A stretch of 64,000 nt of DNA, from the NCBI RefSeq assembly GCF_965232925.1, contig NZ_CBDDRA010000017.1, positions 62,001-126,000 on the forward strand. The letters run 5' to 3'. Both the position numbers and the translations under genes were made by a program. Position 1 is the stretch's first letter; every line of letters starts with the position of its first letter. Below, piece by piece: positions 27,818 to 36,988 of this stretch. The notes under the pieces were generated by a model, which worked only from the letters and a program-made list of their open reading frames with translations, did no database searches and was not told where the DNA came from. This DNA is from Tumidithrix helvetica. GTDB lineage: Bacteria > Cyanobacteriota > Cyanobacteriia > Pseudanabaenales > Pseudanabaenaceae.

Positions 27818-28138
27818 TTAAAAGGTTCGGAGAGGCGATCGCCGTTCGAGCAAAATCAAGGCATGTTGCACGCGATTGTTAAATGGTAGCTCGATGGCAA
27901 GCCCTGCTAGCAAGTCTTTGAGATAATCATATTCAGTCTTAGTCAGAGGAATATCTGGGTGTGAGGTTTCTAAGTTTTCTAGATTGGGCTGCATATCTGG
28001 GTAATAAAAAGGCTCTGAATGCCAATCGCAAGAAAGGCATACCCAATAGCTATAGTCCGTGACGACTCCCTCAAAATTGCTTGTGACCGCGATTAATTCG
28101 CTGCCACAGGTAGGGCAAGGTCGATCTGGTGTAGTCAT
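27818..28138 (-). CDS. Zinc-ribbon hypothetical protein
   Basis: Two Cys pairs, CPTCG at residues 8-12 and CLSCDWH at about 34-40, form a zinc ribbon in the N-terminal 40 residues. The remaining 65 residues are helical, without a recognised family. The role is unknown. It is 106 residues, monocistronic, and converges with the DUF1697 gene. Confidence 0.65.
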   Translation of the reverse strand: MTTPDRPCPTCGSELIAVTSNFEGVVTDYSYWVCLSCDWHSEPFYYPDMQPNLENLETSHPDIPLTKTEYDYLKDLLAGLAIELPFNNRVQHALILLERRSPLRTF

Positions 28139-28565
28139 GACTTTTTACGGTTCTCCTCCATGCGATCGCTTAAACAACTTCATCTGACAGAGTGGATGAA
28201 GTTCAGAATCTCTTGATTCATCCTGTGTCAGTTCTATTTACATAACATGGATTCATGGATTCACAAAGCAGAGATAACCTTTCTATCACTTTTCTATATC
28301 TTTCTATAACCTCAATCGCTGTACAGGAGATGCATTTACATAATATTCACAAATAAATCTTTAAAATCCTATATTCTTGCTTTACGACGAAGTTATTCCT
28401 CAGATATTCCTCACAGAGTTCGCCTAGCGATAGTGCCTAATGAGTATTACTAATGAACCTAAAGATAGGACAAGAATAATACCGACAAAAATAATAACAA
28501 TTGCCATCTTGGTTTTCTACAAATGCATTGTTTTCAATCTTATCTTCAAGAGCGATCGTTAAACC
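28139..28565. other. AT-rich intergenic region with a candidate tiny gene
   Basis: This 427-bp stretch holds only one candidate, the 27-residue membrane frame at 28424-28507. A near-direct repeat of ATGGATTCA elements and polypyrimidine runs at 28180-28320 have no evident meaning. Confidence 0.4.
28424..28507 (-). CDS. Possible 27-residue single-helix membrane protein
   Basis: The frame reads MAIVIIFVGIILVLSLG, then a second part of the helix and a basic end RHYR. The size and shape resemble small photosystem, cytochrome b6f or NDH-1 subunits, but I do not recognise a specific one. A purine-rich AACCAAG lies upstream with no strong Shine-Dalgarno. It may be a real small gene or chance. Confidence 0.3.
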   Translation of the reverse strand: MAIVIIFVGIILVLSLGSLVILIRHYR

Positions 28566-28997
28566 CTATTCCTTACCATCGCCTGATTTGAGACTGGCTT
28601 TGTAGACAGCCCAACCACCTAAGTCTGAGATATCTAGCCACTGATACTTTTCTACGAGTTCGAGAGGATAGAGCATTGCCGTTAAGACTTCGCCATCCTC
28701 TAAAACCACATCACCAGGGTACATATGGGGTGGTTCGTTTGCGAGTAGATAGTCATACTGTGCGATCGTGAGTTCGTATACTTCGCCTGGAATGCTAATG
28801 CCACCCTCTGCCACAGTATAGATTGCTGGATGCCATCCATTTTCAGCCGCATGGAGCCGATAGAGAGGACGAGTTTTTGCTGGTTTAACGAAAGTAGCAG
28901 ACTGCAAGTTTTGATGGTCGGGTTGACCTTTTAACGCCGAACCACAGATAAATACTTTTTTTGTTTGCGTTGTTGTTTGTCCAGTCGATTCAGTCAT
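28566..28997 (-). CDS. Allophanate hydrolase-related (AtzF C-terminal/GGCT-like) protein
   Basis: This 143-residue protein has a gamma-glutamylcyclotransferase-like fold pattern: VFICGSALKGQPDHQNL, RPLYRLHAAENGWHPA, then GISIPGEVYELT. It resembles the C-terminal domain of allophanate hydrolase, seen here as a stand-alone protein. Such proteins occur in ureide- and urea-degrading gene sets. It starts 33 bp after the GntR stop codon and is probably co-transcribed with it, under the operator at 29746-29760. The exact reaction is not known. Confidence 0.75.
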   Translation of the reverse strand: MTESTGQTTTQTKKVFICGSALKGQPDHQNLQSATFVKPAKTRPLYRLHAAENGWHPAIYTVAEGGISIPGEVYELTIAQYDYLLANEPPHMYPGDVVLEDGEVLTAMLYPLELVEKYQWLDISDLGGWAVYKASLKSGDGKE

Positions 28998-29030
28998 GAT
29001 TTTTCCTTAATAGAAGTTGGGTGCAGTGAT

Positions 29031-29711
29031 TTATTGACCTATTTGTAAAATTTCTACGGCTCTCACAACTCTAGCTTTACTGTTAGTGAGGTGTTCGCAA
29101 ATCGCATCCTTGGCAGATTGGGCATCTCTTTGCGCGATCGCTTTGTAAATCTGACGATGCTCTTGGCGAATTTCTAGTACTTTAGGATTATGATTGGTCG
29201 TTCGCAATCGCAGGAGGAACATCTTATCAAACACTTGCTCTAGCAAAGAAACCAACCATTTATTTCCAGAGCTTTCTGCAATGAGATGATGGAACTGAAA
29301 GTCCAGTTCTAAAAGCTCTGTAGGTTCCACCAAAATTGGTCGAGCTAGGTTCTCAGCCGAGATTACATATTGTTCCAATTGCTCAATCTCTAGGGTGCTA
29401 GCGCGATCGCAGGCTCCAGACACCGAGAGTTGCTCTAGGGCAATGCGACAATCATAGAGTTGGATGACATCTTCGATTGAAAGCGTTGCCACCCGCAGAC
29501 CTCCACTGGCATCTGCTGTGACGAGCCCCTCTTGTTGCAACTTGCGAATTGCCTCGCGGATCGGCGTACGGCTTACCTGCAAACGTTCAGCCAGTTGGGT
29601 CTCAACCAGACGCGCGTTAGGGGCTAGGTCGCCCGAAAAAATATTGGTTCGCAAGACCTGGTAGGTCTGTTCGTGCAAAGATTGACTGCGTTGGATGGTA
29701 GACAAACTCAA
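29031..29711 (-). CDS. GntR/FCD-family transcriptional regulator of the purine genes
   Basis: A winged helix-turn-helix covers residues 10-75 (YQVLRTNIFSGDLAPNARL, QLAERLQVSRTPIREAIRKL). An FCD ligand domain follows at 85-215, with the metal-binding pattern of Asp and His seen in LDFQFHH, QEHRQIY and CEHL. This is the FadR/FCD subfamily, used for example by HpxS-type purine regulators. It is divergent from an allantoate amidohydrolase gene across the palindrome TGTATACAGTATACA, which recurs in front of the other purine genes. It is therefore the best candidate to bind that site and to autoregulate. Confidence 0.88.
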   Translation of the reverse strand: MSLSTIQRSQSLHEQTYQVLRTNIFSGDLAPNARLVETQLAERLQVSRTPIREAIRKLQQEGLVTADASGGLRVATLSIEDVIQLYDCRIALEQLSVSGACDRASTLEIEQLEQYVISAENLARPILVEPTELLELDFQFHHLIAESSGNKWLVSLLEQVFDKMFLLRLRTTNHNPKVLEIRQEHRQIYKAIAQRDAQSAKDAICEHLTNSKARVVRAVEILQIGQ

Positions 29712-29745
29712 GGTACAGATTCCTCACTTTCTTGCGTAGTCCTAA

Positions 29746-29760
29746 TGTATACAGTATACA
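29746..29760. promoter_or_regulatory. Candidate GntR operator 1 (gntR - allantoate amidohydrolase)
   Basis: TGTATACAGTATACA is a perfect 15-bp palindrome with a single central base, built of two GTATAC hexamers. It lies in the divergent promoter region, so one site could control both directions. Confidence 0.85.
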
Positions 29761-29805
29761 TAGTAAATGTCAATTGCTCAAATCTACACTACCTTTCGCA
29801 AACCT

Positions 29806-31044
29806 ATGGCGACTCCCATGCTTTCGACCCTCTCAATCAATGGCGATCGCTTCCTTGCCAGTATTGCCACCTTGGCGCAAATTGGTCAACTCCCGAATGG
29901 TGGTGTAGAGCGCCTTGCCTATAGCCCAGCGGATATAAAGGCGCGACAGTTGGTGCAGCAATGGATGCTTGGGGCAGATATGCAGGTCAGGATTGATGCA
30001 GGTGGAAATATTATAGGGCGCTATGCAGGTAGTAATCCCGATCTGCCTGCGATCGCTACGGGTTCGCATATCGATACCGTACCCAATGCAGGACATTACG
30101 ATGGAGCCTATGGTGTGCTGGCAGCCCTAGAGGTGATACGAACGTTAAAAGAGAATTCCTTACAACTCAATCATCCCTTAGAAGCGATCGTGTTTGCGGA
30201 TGAAGAAGGCAGCATGATTGGAAGCAAAGCCATAACGGGTAATATAAACCCAAATCCTGATTCCTATCATCCTGTGGAGGGAACGATTCAAACTTGCTTA
30301 GCTAGTATTGGAGGAGATTGGCAAAAGATCGAGACAGCTCAGCGCGATCGCAATGACTTTGCCGCATTTCTGGAACTTCATGTCGAACAAGGCCCCGTAT
30401 TAGATAGTGCAGGTATCCAGATTGGCGTGGTCGAAGGTGTAGTCGGGCAAAGGCGCTATACGATTACCGTCCAAGGCAGCGCCAGCCATGCAGGAACTAC
30501 CCCCATGTCCATGCGCCAAGACGCGCTTGTGGCAGCAGCTCAAGTAATTTTGAGCGTAAATCTTTTGGCAAACCTCCCTGGAAAGCAAGTGGCAACGGTG
30601 GGTAAAATGCTTGTTAGCCCCAATGCTCCAAATACGATTCCCGCTTTTGTCGAGATGTCTCTAGATGTTCGCGACCTATCCGACCATAACCTAGATGATT
30701 TAATTAATTCCTTAGAAAGCGATCTAGAAGCGGTCGCCGCAGCAACCCAGACAAAAATCAGCCTGAAGCCAGTTCTACAGAATCAACCTGCTCTTGCGAG
30801 TCCAATCATTCAGACAGCGATCGTGCAAACTTGTCGGGAGTTAGAACTTACTTCCCTGCATTTGCCCAGTCGCGCTGGGCATGATGCCCAAGAGATGGCA
30901 AAATTGACAGAGATGGGAATGATTTTTGTCCCCAGTCAAAATGGCGTCAGTCATTCTGAAACTGAGTACACCTCTCCAGAACATTGCGTGCAGGGAGCCA
31001 ATGTCTTGTTACATACACTTCTAAAGCTAGATCGACAAATCTAG
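29806..31044 (+). CDS. allC: Allantoate amidohydrolase (M20/hydantoinase-carbamoylase family)
   Basis: Members hydrolyse allantoate to ureidoglycine plus ammonia and carbon dioxide, or cleave carbamoyl amino acids. Metal motifs are present: TGSHIDTVPNAGHYDGAYG, FADEEGSMIGSKA, LELHVEQGP and a late GHDAQEM. Context, next to a GntR regulator whose site recurs at purine genes, favours allantoate over other substrates. In-frame starts are at 29767, 29806 and 29818; I prefer 29806 because 29767 leaves only 6 bp after the operator. It would supply the step after PuuE (48934). Confidence 0.87.
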   Translation: MATPMLSTLSINGDRFLASIATLAQIGQLPNGGVERLAYSPADIKARQLVQQWMLGADMQVRIDAGGNIIGRYAGSNPDLPAIATGSHIDTVPNAGHYDGAYGVLAALEVIRTLKENSLQLNHPLEAIVFADEEGSMIGSKAITGNINPNPDSYHPVEGTIQTCLASIGGDWQKIETAQRDRNDFAAFLELHVEQGPVLDSAGIQIGVVEGVVGQRRYTITVQGSASHAGTTPMSMRQDALVAAAQVILSVNLLANLPGKQVATVGKMLVSPNAPNTIPAFVEMSLDVRDLSDHNLDDLINSLESDLEAVAAATQTKISLKPVLQNQPALASPIIQTAIVQTCRELELTSLHLPSRAGHDAQEMAKLTEMGMIFVPSQNGVSHSETEYTSPEHCVQGANVLLHTLLKLDRQI

Positions 31045-31052
31045 TTAACGTT

Positions 31053-31550
31053 ATGAAAACTACTAATTTTGCCCTGTTAATTCTATCTATGGTTCTCCTG
31101 TCAATGCAAACGGTAACAGGAGCCGCCGCATCTGAGTCATGTCCAATTGCTAAAAGCATTTATCGTGATGCTGATGGAAAAGGTTTTCAATTGGTTTTCG
31201 GCCCACCACCTCCAAGAAGTCCGTTCCATGCCACCGCTGCGATCGCTCATCCTCAACTAGGACAACTTTATCGGTTTCAAGTTACTCAATCTAGCGGTTA
31301 TGGCTCAATTTGGTTGTTGGAGCAAGATAGGAGTAATTCAAAGCGTGAAAATAGGTTTTGGATTACTTTTTTCGATCGGGATTTAAAATCTGCGACACCA
31401 ATTTTTTTAGGACAAGAAACAGAGTCGCCAAGGTATGCCGTTATTGCGGAGTTGGGCAGTCATGATTACTATCAAAGAAGAGGCACGATGACACAAAGCA
31501 CCCCTCCTTTATTACCAGATGTAATGTGGATTCACGATCGCTGCCAATAG
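31053..31550 (+). CDS. Exported hypothetical protein
   Basis: A signal peptide (MKTTNFALLILSMVLLSMQ, cleaved near GAAASE) precedes a beta-rich domain of about 140 residues with FQLVFGPPPP, YRFQVTQSSGYGSIWLLE and AVIAELGSHDYYQRRG. No family is recognised. I chose the ATG at 31053 because earlier in-frame codons overlap the allC gene. It begins 9 bp after allC and may share its transcript. Confidence 0.75.
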   Translation: MKTTNFALLILSMVLLSMQTVTGAAASESCPIAKSIYRDADGKGFQLVFGPPPPRSPFHATAAIAHPQLGQLYRFQVTQSSGYGSIWLLEQDRSNSKRENRFWITFFDRDLKSATPIFLGQETESPRYAVIAELGSHDYYQRRGTMTQSTPPLLPDVMWIHDRCQ

Positions 31551-31675
31551 TCTATAGCAGTATTCAAATGAGAAGAGTATAGTTAAAACCTTGCTACAGA
31601 AAGGTTTTAACCTACATCCATTGCTTGTTCTGAAGTGAAAATTGCTATAATATGACTAATTTTCTTGGGAGTCGG

Positions 31676-32017
31676 TTACTTGTCAGTATGTACGCCCAGT
31701 AGAACCGCTTTTGGATCGCCATTGGCTTTGTAGATTGCGAACAGCAAATAGGGACATCCGAACATTGTCCCCCCGAAAAAGCTGAGAAAGCCGAATAGAA
31801 TCCCTTTTGGGGTAAACCCCTCGCGCCACATAACCCAGATTGCCAGCAGGCAGAGAGAAATCAAAAGATCTACGTTGAACTGCGATCGCCAGTCAAGTTT
31901 GAGCAGGTCGCCAAAATAGATGGCTGGCCAATTAATTCCCATCGTGATGATGACATAAATTGATAAGGGGAAAATGAGCAGAATGGAAGCAATTAAAAAA
32001 GCGCGTAGTAAGGTCAT
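31676..32017 (-). CDS. Four-helix membrane protein, unknown
   Basis: From ATG 32017 (with CAGGAGTAAC upstream acting as ribosome-binding site) the protein is 113 residues with three hydrophobic segments: FLIASILLIFPLSIYVII, VDLLISLCLLAIWVMW and ILFGFLSFFGGTMFGCPYLLFAI. No family is recognised, although similar small proteins are common in bacteria. Monocistronic, function unknown. Confidence 0.7.
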   Translation of the reverse strand: MTLLRAFLIASILLIFPLSIYVIITMGINWPAIYFGDLLKLDWRSQFNVDLLISLCLLAIWVMWREGFTPKGILFGFLSFFGGTMFGCPYLLFAIYKANGDPKAVLLGVHTDK

Positions 32018-32396
32018 GTTGTTACTCCTGTTTGCCGAATAGCAGACTGATTCTAATTTCACTTGAATTTGCAACGGAGCGGATTTTGGGTTCCGTGCAG
32101 AGGGTGGTCTTTATCTAAAAGAACGTGAATTCGATGAACCTCTCCCTCCCAGCCTCCCTCGCCTTTTAGGAGAGGGAGGAGCAAGAAAAAATGGGGTTTT
32201 CAAGTCCCTCTCCTGCGAGGAGAGGGGTTGGGAAGAGGTAAAATATAGGGCGGTCGAACACGCGTTACAAGAAGCGTTGCATCATTTTTTAAAAACGGTA
32301 TGACCTCGGAATGTCATTGTCATCATCGTGCCAAAGAGAGATAATTAAAGCAATTACCTTTGAAGTAATCAAAGTCATTATCTTTGGGATTTTGTC
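32018..32396. other. Intergenic region with GC-rich hairpin repeat
   Basis: This 379-bp stretch holds the hairpin repeat at 32140-32240 and a run of related imperfect repeats (CAATTACCTTTGAAGTAATC, then TCAAAGTCATTATCTTTG) at 32350-32390 just before the XRE gene. The latter may be its operator. Confidence 0.5.
32140..32240. repeat. Dispersed CCCTCTCC/GGAGAGGG hairpin repeat
   Basis: The core is a perfect 9-bp stem CCCTCTCCT-GCG-AGGAGAGGG at 32206-32226, preceded by a second stem (CTCCCTCGCC with AGGAGAGGGAG) at 32156-32181. It is the same type as 2687-2762. Confidence 0.6.
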
Positions 32397-33248
32397 ATGC
32401 AGCAACGCGCGATCGCTCATACTTCGATTGGGCTCAGTCAACATCAACCAATCACCTTTGGCACATTGCTGAAGCAATGGCGCGATCGACGCAGCCTCAG
32501 CCAGCTCGATCTCGCACTTACCAGTCAAGTCTCTCAACGTCACATCAGCTTTTTGGAATCGGGAAGAGCAAAACCTAGCCAGGAAATGGTATTGCAGTTG
32601 GCAACCGTTTTAGAGATTCCGCTCAGACACCAAAATCTGCTGCTGAGTGCGGCTGGATTTGCGCCCATTCACACAGAGACCGATCTATCGGCTCCAGAGA
32701 TGTCATCGGTTTGCAAAGCGATCGGGTTTATCCTGCGCCAGCAAGAACCATACCCAGCGATCGCGATCGATCGCTACTGGAATTTACTCCTGACCAACCA
32801 TGGAGCCACCCGCCTGCTCAACGCATTCATCGATCCTGAAAAGTTGCAAAGTCGCTTTTGTATTGATGGGAAAATCAATTTGATGCGAGTCGTATTCGAT
32901 CCGCAGGGGCTACGTCCATTTATGGCGAACTGGGAAGAAGTAGCTGGACATTTGCTTCAGCGAATCCATCGCGAAGCAAGTTCATCAATTGAGAGCGAAC
33001 AGTCTACCCTATTGTTTGACGAACTCATCAGTTACCCTGGTGCTTCCGATCTCTGGAATACCTCAAGCCGTTACACGCAAAATGATTTGATTCTGACAAC
33101 TCACCTCAAGCAAAACGATTTGGATTTGCGATTTTTCTCGACGATCGCGACGTTAGGTACTCCCTATGACATCACGCTTCAGGAGATCCGAATTGAATGT
33201 CTATTCCCAGCAGATGAGGTAACCGAACGTAACTGGAGCCTTGCCTAA
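32397..33248 (+). CDS. XRE-family transcriptional regulator with MmyB-like ligand domain
   Basis: The helix-turn-helix is at residues 20-80 (LLKQWRDRRSLSQLDLALTS, QRHISFLESGRAKPSQEMVL). A longer domain with the YWNLLLTNHGATRLL motif matches MmyB-type sensor domains that bind fatty acids or similar ligands. Proteins of this type regulate metabolic or transport genes near them. The obvious target here is the gene at 33347 or itself, through the repeats at 32350-32390. Confidence 0.87.
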   Translation: MQQRAIAHTSIGLSQHQPITFGTLLKQWRDRRSLSQLDLALTSQVSQRHISFLESGRAKPSQEMVLQLATVLEIPLRHQNLLLSAAGFAPIHTETDLSAPEMSSVCKAIGFILRQQEPYPAIAIDRYWNLLLTNHGATRLLNAFIDPEKLQSRFCIDGKINLMRVVFDPQGLRPFMANWEEVAGHLLQRIHREASSSIESEQSTLLFDELISYPGASDLWNTSSRYTQNDLILTTHLKQNDLDLRFFSTIATLGTPYDITLQEIRIECLFPADEVTERNWSLA

Positions 33249-33346
33249 ATTTGCAGCCAATGTGGGGCTACCCCCTGTGACCCAGCCTTGTGGTAAATTT
33301 GCTCAAAAAATGCTGTAAATTATGAATTCAGTTGCCTTGCACAACC

Positions 33347-34840
33347 ATGACTCAACATATCCGAATTTTGGAAACTGGAGAAATCAATACAGGCGAATGT
33401 TTGTTTCGATTTACCGCCCCTGAAAAGATTCCATTTTGGAGAGATTTTGTCCGAAAATCTGAAATAGCTCGACTAGTCCACGAACACGGAGCCGTTTGCT
33501 TTGAGATAGATGCTAACTACGATGAGTATTACCATGAGCCAGACGAGGATTTTGGCTGGGGGATCACCTATGGAGAATATTGGGAATTATATCCTGACGA
33601 TAAGCTAGAAAAACCATTGCCCTGTTGGCAGACTTGGGTTCTGTTTTCTGCGAGTGCGCCCTTTATGCGATCGCTTTCCCAAACTGAAGATCGCGCTCTA
33701 ATTGCCGAGTGGGATACTGAAGAATGGACTGAAGATTTGGATAGTGGAAAATATCGGTTCTATCTAGCATTGACCTTAGCAACTCAGTTCGATATCGAAA
33801 ATGACACTCTTCTTGATTTCCAGAAGCCAGTTATCATCAAACCCAGAAAAATCTCACCTTTAGTGATGAGCGATCGCACGGCTTCATTCCCAGTACAAGG
33901 ATGGCAGCTTGGACAAGATACCACACTCCAGCCATTACCTTATCTTGGACAAACAGCCTTATCTCAATGTGATTGGGATTGGGCTTGGCGCGAACATCCA
34001 AGCATCGGACCGATCTATTTAAAAATCTTTGTGGACAAAACATCTACTGAACTAAAAGATTGGTTTGAAAATATTATTAAAACACGATTACCTCAAAACA
34101 ATTTCTATCCATGCCTGTACATCAATCAATATAAGATCGCTGACGAACTGAGGATTCATTTTGACGATTTAGCCATCACAGAATTGCCCACAAGCGATTT
34201 GTATCAATGCATTGAGGTTCTGCAAACACAACGTCAAGGGCGTTTACATCAGGTATATCTTCCAGACAGCACCCATTGCTATGTAGCTAAATCAGGAGAT
34301 TATCCCTCGGGGTGGCTGTGTTTATATGATGGTCAGATTAGCTTGGTTCGCAATTACCACACACCTGATTTCGATCGGCAATCAATCGATGCCATGCTCT
34401 TGACGGCGATTTTAGCGGGAGAGTTGGGTGAGATTTCTTGGGATTTATTTGACGGTGATTATTATTACTTTGAAGCCACAGGAGATGGATTAGATTCCCT
34501 ACAAACCTATCTCGATCCGAAGTCTGAACCCGATCGCCTGCGTCAGGAATGGTCTCGACTGCTTGTTCGTCATAATGTTGATGCCTCAACCGCAAATAAT
34601 GCTCAGGAAGCTGCCGCGCTAATTGTCCAGCATTTTCAAGTCCCTCTAACCAAATCAGAGGCGATCGATAATCTAGAAACTTGGCTATGCACGACACCTA
34701 TTTCCCAACTACCTCGCTATGTAACGCTCACACTACCCAGAGGACTTGGTAGCACCTATCGAGAAGACCCCGACTACGATCGGATTATTTCAGCGAATTC
34801 GCGCATCCTGTGGCGATGGTCGTTTGCGTTTGATGGATAA
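33347..34840 (+). CDS. Conserved hypothetical acidic protein
   Basis: This 497-residue protein is rich in Tyr, Trp, Asp and Glu, without signal peptide or membrane helices. No family motif is recognised. Segments such as YDEYYHEPDEDFGWG and FVDKTSTELKDWFENI suggest a compact cytoplasmic protein. ATG 33347 is used; an earlier TTG at 33332 is in frame. It follows the XRE regulator on the same strand, 98 bp downstream. Confidence 0.6.
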   Translation: MTQHIRILETGEINTGECLFRFTAPEKIPFWRDFVRKSEIARLVHEHGAVCFEIDANYDEYYHEPDEDFGWGITYGEYWELYPDDKLEKPLPCWQTWVLFSASAPFMRSLSQTEDRALIAEWDTEEWTEDLDSGKYRFYLALTLATQFDIENDTLLDFQKPVIIKPRKISPLVMSDRTASFPVQGWQLGQDTTLQPLPYLGQTALSQCDWDWAWREHPSIGPIYLKIFVDKTSTELKDWFENIIKTRLPQNNFYPCLYINQYKIADELRIHFDDLAITELPTSDLYQCIEVLQTQRQGRLHQVYLPDSTHCYVAKSGDYPSGWLCLYDGQISLVRNYHTPDFDRQSIDAMLLTAILAGELGEISWDLFDGDYYYFEATGDGLDSLQTYLDPKSEPDRLRQEWSRLLVRHNVDASTANNAQEAAALIVQHFQVPLTKSEAIDNLETWLCTTPISQLPRYVTLTLPRGLGSTYREDPDYDRIISANSRILWRWSFAFDG

Positions 34841-34888
34841 TCAACAAGAAATCATTTAAAAGATTTCCTGAAGTTGAAAGATGTTCGC

Positions 34889-36679
34889 TTACCAATCACT
34901 ACCCGCACCACCACCATCACTACTACCACCGCCGAAATCACTGGAGGAACTGCCGTAATCGCTACTATAGGAACTATCATAGCTACTGGAATCGCTACTA
35001 GAACTGCTATAGCTACTACTAGAATTGCTAGAGATAGAATCGCTGGAACTGTAATCGCCAGAATCACTGCTCGAAAGCATCGGTGTTTCCTGTCGATCGT
35101 AAGCAAAGACACAGCCACAAAAATGACAGCTATACACCGTTTGCTTCACCAATCGGACAGAGGTAATCTTTTCTTTTTGTTGGCGATCGCTCTTTTTTTT
35201 CTTTTTAGTCGTTTCGATCGCCCTCTCAATGGTTTGCTCAGAAACATCAACCGCATAGGATTTACAATGGGCGCAAACACTCGCACTACTGTCAATGCGT
35301 TGGACTAGATAAACCTGTTCTCTCGTAATTGGCAAAGCAAGTTCAGCCTCTCGCCATCCTCGAAATTCCAATTTCCCTAGCGATCGCGCTGAGATTTCCA
35401 TCGGAGTTAGTACACTTTCTAGCTCTTGCGCTGTAAGTTCTTGGGGTGGTTGTCCTGTGCGATCGCTGCGATAATCCCGATGGCGTTTAAAACTTAGATG
35501 GGGATTAATCAAAATTGCCCAAGCAAATGCCACTACAATCGCAACAAGCAACATTACGGTGATTCCATTTTCACCCCAAGCTGTCGTCATGAGAAAGCCA
35601 AAAAAGCCACTCAGCAATGCAAGCAATCCTGCTGTCAACAGCGATAGCGCAACTGAGAGCCAAGGCAAATCACGGGCAACAATGCGACTAACCAACATCC
35701 CCAAAATCCACCCAATACTCCCAGCCATGCCGAAGACAAGCCAAGTACTCCGATCGCTTTGCCAAAATTCCGCTTCAGGATGCATCAAGACAAATTGCCA
35801 AAATCCATAGATTGAGCCAATCCCCAATATCCATCCACCCACCAGTATATTGGTCATTAAGTCAGGGATTTTCCCCTCCCCGCGATCGCTCTTGAGTGTG
35901 GAAACTTTAGATAGTAAAGCAGAAAAGGAACAGGTGGCTAGTATCTCAGAAGATGAAAACGCTTTGGTATTAAACCCTTGCATAGGGATGGGTACTTGTA
36001 CTGGTGTGAAACTCAACACCAGCACTTGAAGCGTGCTGAAGATTGCCCAACCTGCGCCCCCGATCGCGATCGACCAAGGAATCCACACGAAGATCGTCGG
36101 CATCCAGTCTGGAAAAATCGTGCTAGGGAGTCGCGCTTCCAATCGTTGCGCGATCGCATTGACTGCTTGAATAATCCCCGTAGCATATTGCTGCTGCTGG
36201 AATGCAGGTACAATCTCTTGCTGAATCAAACGACTGACTTCCCCATCGGGCAGGATTTCGCTTAAGCCTTTACCAGTAATGATTTCAATGCGTCGATCGT
36301 TCTTGCTCACCAACAACAACACACCATTATTAGCTTCTCTTTTGCCAATGCCCAAGACGTTAAATAGCTTTATGGCAAAAGCACGAGGGGATTGCTCTGT
36401 TGCAATTTTTGGGAGGGTAGCGATCGCAAATTCAGCACTAGTTCTGCCCACAAGTTTGTTGATGCGATGACTCAGGTGCAACTCGGTTTGCCAATCTAAC
36501 AAATCAGCGCGATCGCGAATCCACCCCTGACGCCCCTCATTTTGCTGTGGGCTGCCCCAATCATCAAGCGATTGAGACATAACGCTGGGTTGGATCAGCA
36601 GTAGGCTTGTCAGAAAGATCGCTACAAGCAAAAACAATTTCCGATAGAATCGTTGGAAAAAGGTTGGTGCTACTGTCAT
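34889..36679 (-). CDS. TPM-domain membrane protein with zinc ribbon and Ser-rich tail
   Basis: After an N-terminal signal or anchor (residues 13-35), a TPM domain is at about 50-190 (IRDRADLLDWQTELHLSHRI, GVLLLVSKNDRRIEIITGKGL, IIQAVNAIAQRL). Several transmembrane segments fill 200-410. Four Cys (CAHC and CHFCGC) form a C-terminal zinc ribbon. A Ser/Gly-rich tail ends GGAGSDW. This is the YgcG-like arrangement of TPM proteins, one of which in plants and cyanobacteria helps photosystem II repair. Whether this one does is unknown. Confidence 0.85.
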   Translation of the reverse strand: MTVAPTFFQRFYRKLFLLVAIFLTSLLLIQPSVMSQSLDDWGSPQQNEGRQGWIRDRADLLDWQTELHLSHRINKLVGRTSAEFAIATLPKIATEQSPRAFAIKLFNVLGIGKREANNGVLLLVSKNDRRIEIITGKGLSEILPDGEVSRLIQQEIVPAFQQQQYATGIIQAVNAIAQRLEARLPSTIFPDWMPTIFVWIPWSIAIGGAGWAIFSTLQVLVLSFTPVQVPIPMQGFNTKAFSSSEILATCSFSALLSKVSTLKSDRGEGKIPDLMTNILVGGWILGIGSIYGFWQFVLMHPEAEFWQSDRSTWLVFGMAGSIGWILGMLVSRIVARDLPWLSVALSLLTAGLLALLSGFFGFLMTTAWGENGITVMLLVAIVVAFAWAILINPHLSFKRHRDYRSDRTGQPPQELTAQELESVLTPMEISARSLGKLEFRGWREAELALPITREQVYLVQRIDSSASVCAHCKSYAVDVSEQTIERAIETTKKKKKSDRQQKEKITSVRLVKQTVYSCHFCGCVFAYDRQETPMLSSSDSGDYSSSDSISSNSSSSYSSSSSDSSSYDSSYSSDYGSSSSDFGGGSSDGGGAGSDW

Positions 36680-36988
36680 AAATCTGCTGGCTGCTCTTTG
36701 TCTAAGTATAGTAAGCGATCGCCCATCAGTGATTACGATTTTTCAATCGGTGGATGTAGCCCTGCCAAAAGCAACAACCTTTGCATATTCAGAACTCCAG
36801 ATCGATTCATTAGTATTCACAGAGACGATTGGCGCGTTCTATAATTTGACGTTCCTCTGTGGCAGTGATGTATCGCCTAGACATGGACTGCTTGAGGATG
36901 AATCTCTAATTCTTGTTGAGCATTATAGCAAGGGTGCTAATTTACCCGTGCGATCGCAAGTCCAAAAGTTGAAGGCGATCGCTTTCAA
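36680..36988. other. Spacer between TPM and trypsin-like genes
   Basis: This 309-bp stretch carries only a probable remnant of an HNH nuclease gene at 36810-36884 and no complete gene. It marks the border where GCGATCGC sites become rare. Confidence 0.5.
36810..36884 (-). pseudogene. Possible HNH endonuclease N-terminal remnant
   Basis: A 24-codon frame, MSRRYITATEERQIIERANR followed by LCEY and a stop, resembles the N-terminus of cyanobacterial HNH endonucleases, where RxxVxERAxxxCEYC is typical. The stop falls just before the expected second Cys and no HNH motif follows in any frame. It may be a decayed nuclease gene. Confidence 0.35.

Noticed and set aside
28424..28507. PetL, PetM or PsbT identity for the tiny membrane frame
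   Set aside because: Sequence patterns of those subunits do not match, so no name was given.
34874..35308. Thr-rich open frame opposite the TPM gene
   Set aside because: It mirrors the Ser/Gly-rich tail and zinc-ribbon codons of the minus-strand gene.
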